NCBI GenBank assembly: GCA_022376925.1
Contig: JAIOJX010000006.1
Span: 62,767,394 to 62,831,393, forward strand
Length of the DNA stretch: 64,000 nucleotides
DNA from: Tragulus kanchil
Taxonomy: Eukaryota; Chordata; Mammalia; Artiodactyla; Tragulidae
Reading direction: 5' to 3'
Positions 58,515 to 64,000 of this stretch are shown piece after piece; the first letter of the stretch is position 1, and the number at the start of each line of letters is the position of its first letter. A program made the translations under genes and the position numbers. The notes below the pieces were generated by a model that had not been told where the DNA came from, ran no database searches, and saw only the letters and a list, made by a program, of their open reading frames with translations.

Positions 58515-59692
58515 TTGTTGCTACTCTTACTTACTTATCTTGGACATTTCTGATGAAATAGAAGGCAACCCACCCATTTCTGGCAGCTGATAAACGTTTG
58601 TACATTGTTAAAACTAAGGCAATTTCTGTTTTAGCTATTCGACAAAAAAGGAATTATTTTCCCTTTTTCTTGATGTCTCCCTCCACTTTCACAACTCCAC
58701 TTTGATAGTTTTCAATCCTCATGAAAGATAAATTGGGAGAAGAAGGGAGGGCCCTCAGTGGTCTAGCTTTCAAGCTCTTCTAGGATGAGAATTAAGCAGG
58801 TTCCTCAGGACATATGATGCCTCTAGAGTGAGTAAGGCCTGAAAAGATGGCCTGTGGGTTGTGGCTGAATTGATAATACAGATCAGTAACAGCAGGTAGT
58901 AGAAGAAGGCATCTAAAATAATCTTAAAGGATTCAAGTCTTGGTTTTGGGACCATATAATACTGAAAGGCTAAGAAAAGGGTCAAAGCTAAGTCTCATGC
59001 AAATTTTTCCCAGAATTCTCTCCTGAATGCTAAAGTGTCATACCTCTTACACTGCCAAGATCAAGAATGAGTTACATATTCTCTTAGTATTTCTATTTTA
59101 AACATCTTCTCAAGCTTCAAGAATTCTAAATCCAATCAAATTTTACCTCACTCTATTTTCATTGGTTCATTCAACAGGTTTCATTTGTTTTGTACCAGGA
59201 ATTCAGTAATAAATAACTCAACATGTTAACTCAAGCATTTATAGCCCAGTTAGAGGGTCAGACTATAATCAAACAATCCAGATTTTAAAAATCAGACAGT
59301 CTGGGTTCAATTTTTTGCTCTACTACTCTTAAGCTATGTGGCCTTGGGCAGGTTACTCATCCAAAAACCAAGTGAGAAACTTGAGAAGAGACTGTCTGGG
59401 GGTATTTGTCTATCATCTTATGTTGGTAATATGTCTCAAGCCTCATTTTTGTCATGTGTAATATGGAGAAAATAAATCACTGATTTCATGGTTTTACAGT
59501 AAGGATTGAAGGCGATAATGCAGATAAAGAGAACATATAGTATTTCCATGAACAACCATAAACCTGTACAACAGAGGGTAGCAGGGGCTGGACAGTTGGT
59601 TAGGGATAAGTAACTGAGGTCAAAGATAACATTTGATCTTTAGTGATACAATTTTCACAGGTAGAGTTGAAAGTAAAAAAAACTGTAAGATT
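58515..59692. repeat. Tandem duplication 17, copy A
   Basis: Repeated at 59693-60872 (offset 1178, then 1173). One SNP (gcatttatag against gcattcatag). The end of copy A is garbled, with an A run replacing the aagaagaaatag sequence of copy B. Confidence 0.93.
59285..59555 (+). mobile_element. MIR (copy A)
   Basis: MIR order: 'cagacagtctgggttcaatt', 'aagctatgtggccttgggca', 'gtgtaatatggagaaaataa', 'gaaggcgataatgcagataa'. An extra 60-70 bp in the middle separates the core from the 3' part. Other copies: 60458-60728, and the 3' part again at 61723-61861. Confidence 0.75.
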
Positions 59693-60872
59693 TTGTTGCT
59701 AACTTACTTATCTTGGACATTTCTGATGAAATAGAAGGCAACCCACCCATTTCTGGCAGCTGATAAACGTTTGTACATTGTTAAAACTAAGGCAATTTCT
59801 GTTTTAGCTATTCGACAAAAAAGGAATTATTTTCCCTTTTTCTTGATGTCTCCCTCCACTTTCACAACTCCACTTTGATAGTTTTCAATCCTCATGAAAG
59901 ATAAATTGGGAGAAGAAGGGAGGGCCCTCAGTGGTCTAGCTTTCAAGCTCTTCTAGGATGAGAATTAAGCAGGTTCCTCAGGACATATGATGCCTCTAGA
60001 GTGAGTAAGGCCTGAAAAGATGGCCTGTGGGTTGTGGCTGAATTGATAATACAGATCAGTAACAGCAGGTAGTAGAAGAAGGCATCTAAAATAATCTTAA
60101 AGGATTCAAGTCTTGGTTTTGGGACCATATAATACTGAAAGGCTAAGAAAAGGGTCAAAGCTAAGTCTCATGCAAATTTTTCCCAGAATTCTCTCCTGAA
60201 TGCTAAAGTGTCATACCTCTTACACTGCCAAGATCAAGAATGAGTTACATATTCTCTTAGTATTTCTATTTTAAACATCTTCTCAAGCTTCAAGAATTCT
60301 AAATCCAATCAAATTTTACCTCACTCTATTTTCATTGGTTCATTCAACAGGTTTCATTTGTTTTGTACCAGGAATTCAGTAATAAATAACTCAACATGTT
60401 AACTCAAGCATTCATAGCCCAGTTAGAGGGTCAGACTATAATCAAACAATCCAGATTTTAAAAATCAGACAGTCTGGGTTCAATTTTTTGCTCTACTACT
60501 CTTAAGCTATGTGGCCTTGGGCAGGTTACTCATCCAAAAACCAAGTGAGAAACTTGAGAAGAGACTGTCTGGGGGTATTTGTCTATCATCTTATGTTGGT
60601 AATATGTCTCAAGCCTCATTTTTGTCATGTGTAATATGGAGAAAATAAATCACTGATTTCATGGTTTTACAGTAAGGATTGAAGGCGATAATGCAGATAA
60701 AGAGAACATATAGTATTTCCATGAACAACCATAAACCTGTACAACAGAGGGTAGCAGGGGCTGGACAGTTGGTTAGGGATAAGTAACTGAGGTCAAAGAT
60801 AACATTTGATCTTTAGTGATACAATTTTCACAGGTAGAGTTGAAAGTAAAGAAGAAATAGACTGGTAAGATT
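59693..60872. repeat. Tandem duplication 17, copy B
   Basis: Second copy of 58515-59692. Its right part from 60590 is repeated again in duplication 18. Confidence 0.93.
60458..60728 (+). mobile_element. MIR (copy B)
   Basis: Duplicate of 59285-59555. The 3' half also appears a third time from 61723. Confidence 0.75.
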
Positions 60873-61723
60873 ATGTTCCTTTTGTAATCTTGCAAAAGGG
60901 GTGAAAGAGAGGGTAGCTGAACAAGTATCAGCAGAAAGAAAAGTCAGGAGCAAGAGTGAGAAGGGCTTTGAAAACCACAGAAAGGAGTCTGAGACAATCC
61001 ATCAGGGAGTAGGAAGCCATCAATAGTTTCTCAGTGAGAGAATGACATGGCAACATCTCTGCTTAGAAAGCTGAGAAAGAGGACAATTTAAGTGGCTTCT
61101 ACATGAATCTGGTGAGGTAGAAGAGTGTCTGAACTGTATGAGAAACATGGTTACAGAGAAGGGCACTGAAGCTCTGAAAGATGAGAAAATCAGGGCTGCC
61201 TGAAGGCAGGGATCCTGATAAGTCATCTGAACTAATGATGACTGGACAGTATAAGGATTTAACTAATGTTTATGAATGAAGGAAGGAAAGAAAGAGGAAA
61301 AAATAAATGAAAAATAATGAGCATCTGGAAATAGTAGAATATATTCTGAACCATATCAGGGGTTAATTCAGAATTAGAATGGATGATTTCTTGCATCGCT
61401 AGGCAAAAACGGATGTTTTCATTCAATTTCTTGCTTAAGTCAGTTTATATGTATATTATTTACATCCATATATGTCTTATTGTGTGTATACATGTATACA
61501 TATGTTAAATGCAGATCATGATTTATAATAACCAGAGAATGAAGATTCTTAATGATGAATTAAAAGTCACTTCTACAAACAATGCATGGACTTCTGTTTT
61601 ATTTTTCAAAGACGTTATCATAGCCACCTGCCATCCCCTCCGCTTTCTCCTTAATAATCTTAATGGGAATGCATTATTCACCAGTTTGACACCCTATCCC
61701 AATTCCACCAAGACCAAACCTTC
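60590..61723. repeat. Tandem duplication 18, copy A
   Basis: Repeated at 61723-62856 (offset 1133, apparently without indels). The junction is essentially blunt. Confidence 0.95.
60930..61210 (-). mobile_element. L2 remnant, minus strand (copy A)
   Basis: Order 'gggctttgaaaaccacagaa', 'gggagtaggaagccatcaat', 'gagagaatgacatggcaaca' matches reverse-complement L2. Old and diverged. The duplicate is at 62063-62343. Confidence 0.5.
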
Positions 61724-62856
61724 TTATGTTGGTAATATGTCTCAAGCCTCATTTTTGTCATGTGTAATATGGAGAAAATAAATCACTGATTTCATGGTTT
61801 TACAGTAAGGATTGAAGGCGATAATGCAGATAAAGAGAACATATAGTATTTCCATGAACAACCATAAACCTGTACAACAGAGGGTAGCAGGGGCTGGACA
61901 GTTGGTTAGGGATAAGTAACTGAGGTCAAAGATAACATTTGATCTTTAGTGATACAATTTTCACAGGTAGAGTTGAAAGTAAAGAAGAAATAGACTGGTA
62001 AGATTATGTTCCTTTTGTAATCTTGCAAAAGGGGTGAAAGAGAGGGTAGCTGAACAAGTATCAGCAGAAAGAAAAGTCAGGAGCAAGAGTGAGAAGGGCT
62101 TTGAAAACCACAGAAAGGAGTCTGAGACAATCCATCAGGGAGTAGGAAGCCATCAATAGTTTCTCAGTGAGAGAATGACATGGCAACATCTCTGCTTAGA
62201 AAGCTGAGAAAGAGGACAATTTAAGTGGCTTCTACATGAATCTGGTGAGGTAGAAGAGTGTCTGAACTGTATGAGAAACATGGTTACAGAGAAGGGCACT
62301 GAAGCTCTGAAAGATGAGAAAATCAGGGCTGCCTGAAGGCAGGGATCCTGATAAGTCATCTGAACTAATGATGACTGGACAGTATAAGGATTTAACTAAT
62401 GTTTATGAATGAAGGAAGGAAAGAAAGAGGAAAAAATAAATGAAAAATAATGAGCATCTGGAAATAGTAGAATATATTCTGAACCATATCAGGGGTTAAT
62501 TCAGAATTAGAATGGATGATTTCTTGCATCGCTAGGCAAAAACGGATGTTTTCATTCAATTTCTTGCTTAAGTCAGTTTATATGTATATTATTTACATCC
62601 ATATATGTCTTATTGTGTGTATACATGTATACATATGTTAAATGCAGATCATGATTTATAATAACCAGAGAATGAAGATTCTTAATGATGAATTAAAAGT
62701 CACTTCTACAAACAATGCATGGACTTCTGTTTTATTTTTCAAAGACGTTATCATAGCCACCTGCCATCCCCTCCGCTTTCTCCTTAATAATCTTAATGGG
62801 AATGCATTATTCACCAGTTTGACACCCTATCCCAATTCCACCAAGACCAAACCTTC
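61723..62856. repeat. Tandem duplication 18, copy B
   Basis: Second copy of 60590-61723. It ends 30 bp before an inverted L1 3' end. Confidence 0.95.
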
Positions 62857-62885
62857 AGTGAAGAAAGAGTGGGGTTTCTTCTGGA

Positions 62886-63227
62886 GTTTTTTTTTTTTTA
62901 TTTTATTCTTTATTTTAAAGGTTTTACAGAGTTTTGTTGTTCTCAGACATGTATGTTCCCAGATCAGTCATATGCATATCCATGGTCCCCACCCACCCAG
63001 ATCCCCCCATCCCACCCCTCCAGACCTTCGCCCCAAGCCGTTGTAAGCATTCCTATTCCCTTAGCACTATGACACTAGCGATCTTTTCCACACCTAACAC
63101 TATAGGTTTCCTTGTTACTTCCTCCATGCTTTCCCCTCCCTATTTCTTCGCCACGATGTCCCTATGTCTATGCTCTGTCTGTTTTTCCATGAGTTCCCTG
63201 CATGTGATATCAAGACCGTCCTACTAG
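62886..63227 (-). mobile_element. L1 3' end, minus strand
   Basis: T tract, then 'tacagagttttgttgttctc', 'gtatgttcccagatcagtca', 'ccttgttacttcctccatgc', 'tcaagaccgtcctactag'. This is the reverse complement of the 3'UTR of the L1 at 28576-29862, truncated at or just after the ORF2 stop. No clear target-site duplication. Confidence 0.88.
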
Positions 63228-64000
63228 CAGCCGAGGCCATTCAGAAGGCAGCATCAGATAGTAGTAAAGCTCCAGGCTTTACCACATTAGAGAGACCTGA
63301 AACATCAACACTGGTGCTTAGGATTTTGCAAGCATAAATAAACAGCTAATTTTCCTTCTCTATAAAATGGAAAGAACAATCCCCACTTGCTGACTTGTGA
63401 AAACAGAGTAGAAAGAGTATGTGTGATGATAAAAGTGGCAATGACCAAGATTTCCCACAACCAGGGCCAGTCCAATGCATTCTCGATACATGAACTCCTG
63501 TGTTCCTAAGGTAGGTGCTGTTACTTTACCATTCGGCAAAAGATACATTAACAATAAATGTTTAGTAAATAAATGCTTAATCAACTATTCCAATCAATAT
63601 TTTTCATAAACTTTATCACACAAGACAGAGTAGTTTTAGTCTTGCTGTCACTTAGCCCATCACCGCATTCTTCCACCCTTTTGGTAACACAAGGCCGATA
63701 TCATGACCTACAGTTGTCTTATACAGGACCTTAAGAACTAAATAAGACAAAGCAAAATAAAGTATGAGAATAAGACATTTCAAATCTTAAAACCATCTTT
63801 TCTTCCTTTGATGGTTGTTGTAGAGTTCATCGTCCTGACTCTAATCTCTGAGTAGAAAGAACGTGAGCCTCAGAGAAATTTGTAGGACTCTTGTGGGTTT
63901 GAGTTAATAAAGTTGTGTAGTACCCATTAGAATGCAAAATCCCAGAGTGGGGCTCCATGAAAGCCGTGTGAGCTTGTAAAGGGTAGATAGAAATGGGATT
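63228..64000. other. Unique DNA, nothing recognised
   Basis: Single-copy sequence without gene, RNA or repeat that I can identify. No duplication junction occurs here. Confidence 0.4.

Noticed and set aside
5883..62856. A new class of tandem repeat or satellite, or a defence-type array
   Set aside because: Units share no sequence with each other and copy number is always two; only the length is similar. That pattern points to assembly, not to a repeat family or CRISPR-like array.

Overview
The window is nuclear DNA of a ruminant artiodactyl. BovB (RTE) pieces, Bov-tA SINEs (the 'ctccaggcaagaatactgga' core) and CHR-type tRNA-derived SINEs occur together, with ruminant-type L1 5' and 3' ends and old mammalian MIR, L2, L1M and MLT1-like remnants. 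I see no functional host protein-coding gene. Most open frames are frames of transposons or antisense to them. The species cannot be named from this sequence.

The dominant feature is architectural. From about 5.9 to 62.9 kb the sequence stutters: 18 direct, back-to-back duplications, each of about 1.06 to 1.27 kb, with junctions near 7020, 10277, 17252, 19813, 23606, 26992, 30104, 33318, 36908, 39292, 41422, 43867, 46458, 49990, 51787, 54959, 59693 and 61723. Paired copies are almost identical. The few differences are single SNPs, homopolymer or microsatellite length changes and short junction filler. The units ignore repeat and gene boundaries and add about 20.4 kb, so the underlying locus is probably near 43.6 kb. 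I read this as false duplication in the assembly (overlapping contig ends or haplotypes laid end to end). Paired entries labelled A and B are therefore probably one locus each.

The one gene-derived locus is a processed copy of CDKN2AIP (CARF) on the minus strand, 38049-43216, flanked by a 17-bp target-site duplication and inserted inside ORF1 of a minus-strand L1. It carries about 500 nt of GC-rich 5' leader. The reading frame is broken by a frameshift or deletion and by TAG codons, but the N-terminal XRN2-binding region and the C-terminal dsRNA-binding-type region are still readable.

Layout: 1-2.3 kb minus-strand L1 5' region with a SINE in it; 2.8-3.35 kb MLT1-like LTR; 3.35-4.7 kb ancient L1; 5.9-8.3 kb SINEs and an L1 3' end; 9-11.5 kb duplicated Bov-tA; 13-14.4 kb BovB composite; 15-18.4 kb SINEs and a (TA)n(CA)n tract; 18.7-20.9 kb duplicated L2; 22.4-24.8 kb duplicated mostly unique DNA; 25.9-28.1 kb a 47-bp tailless SINE-head insertion and a BovB 3' end; 28.6-31 kb a 5'-truncated L1; 32-34.4 kb a SINE and an L1 3' end; 36-38 kb an ancient repeat; 38-47.5 kb L1 plus the CDKN2AIP retrocopy; 51.4-53.9 kb BovB; 54.2-56.7 kb L1M; 57.1 kb a short L1; 59-62.9 kb MIR and L2; 62.9-63.2 kb an inverted L1 3' end. 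Stretches with no recognisable content are listed as such.
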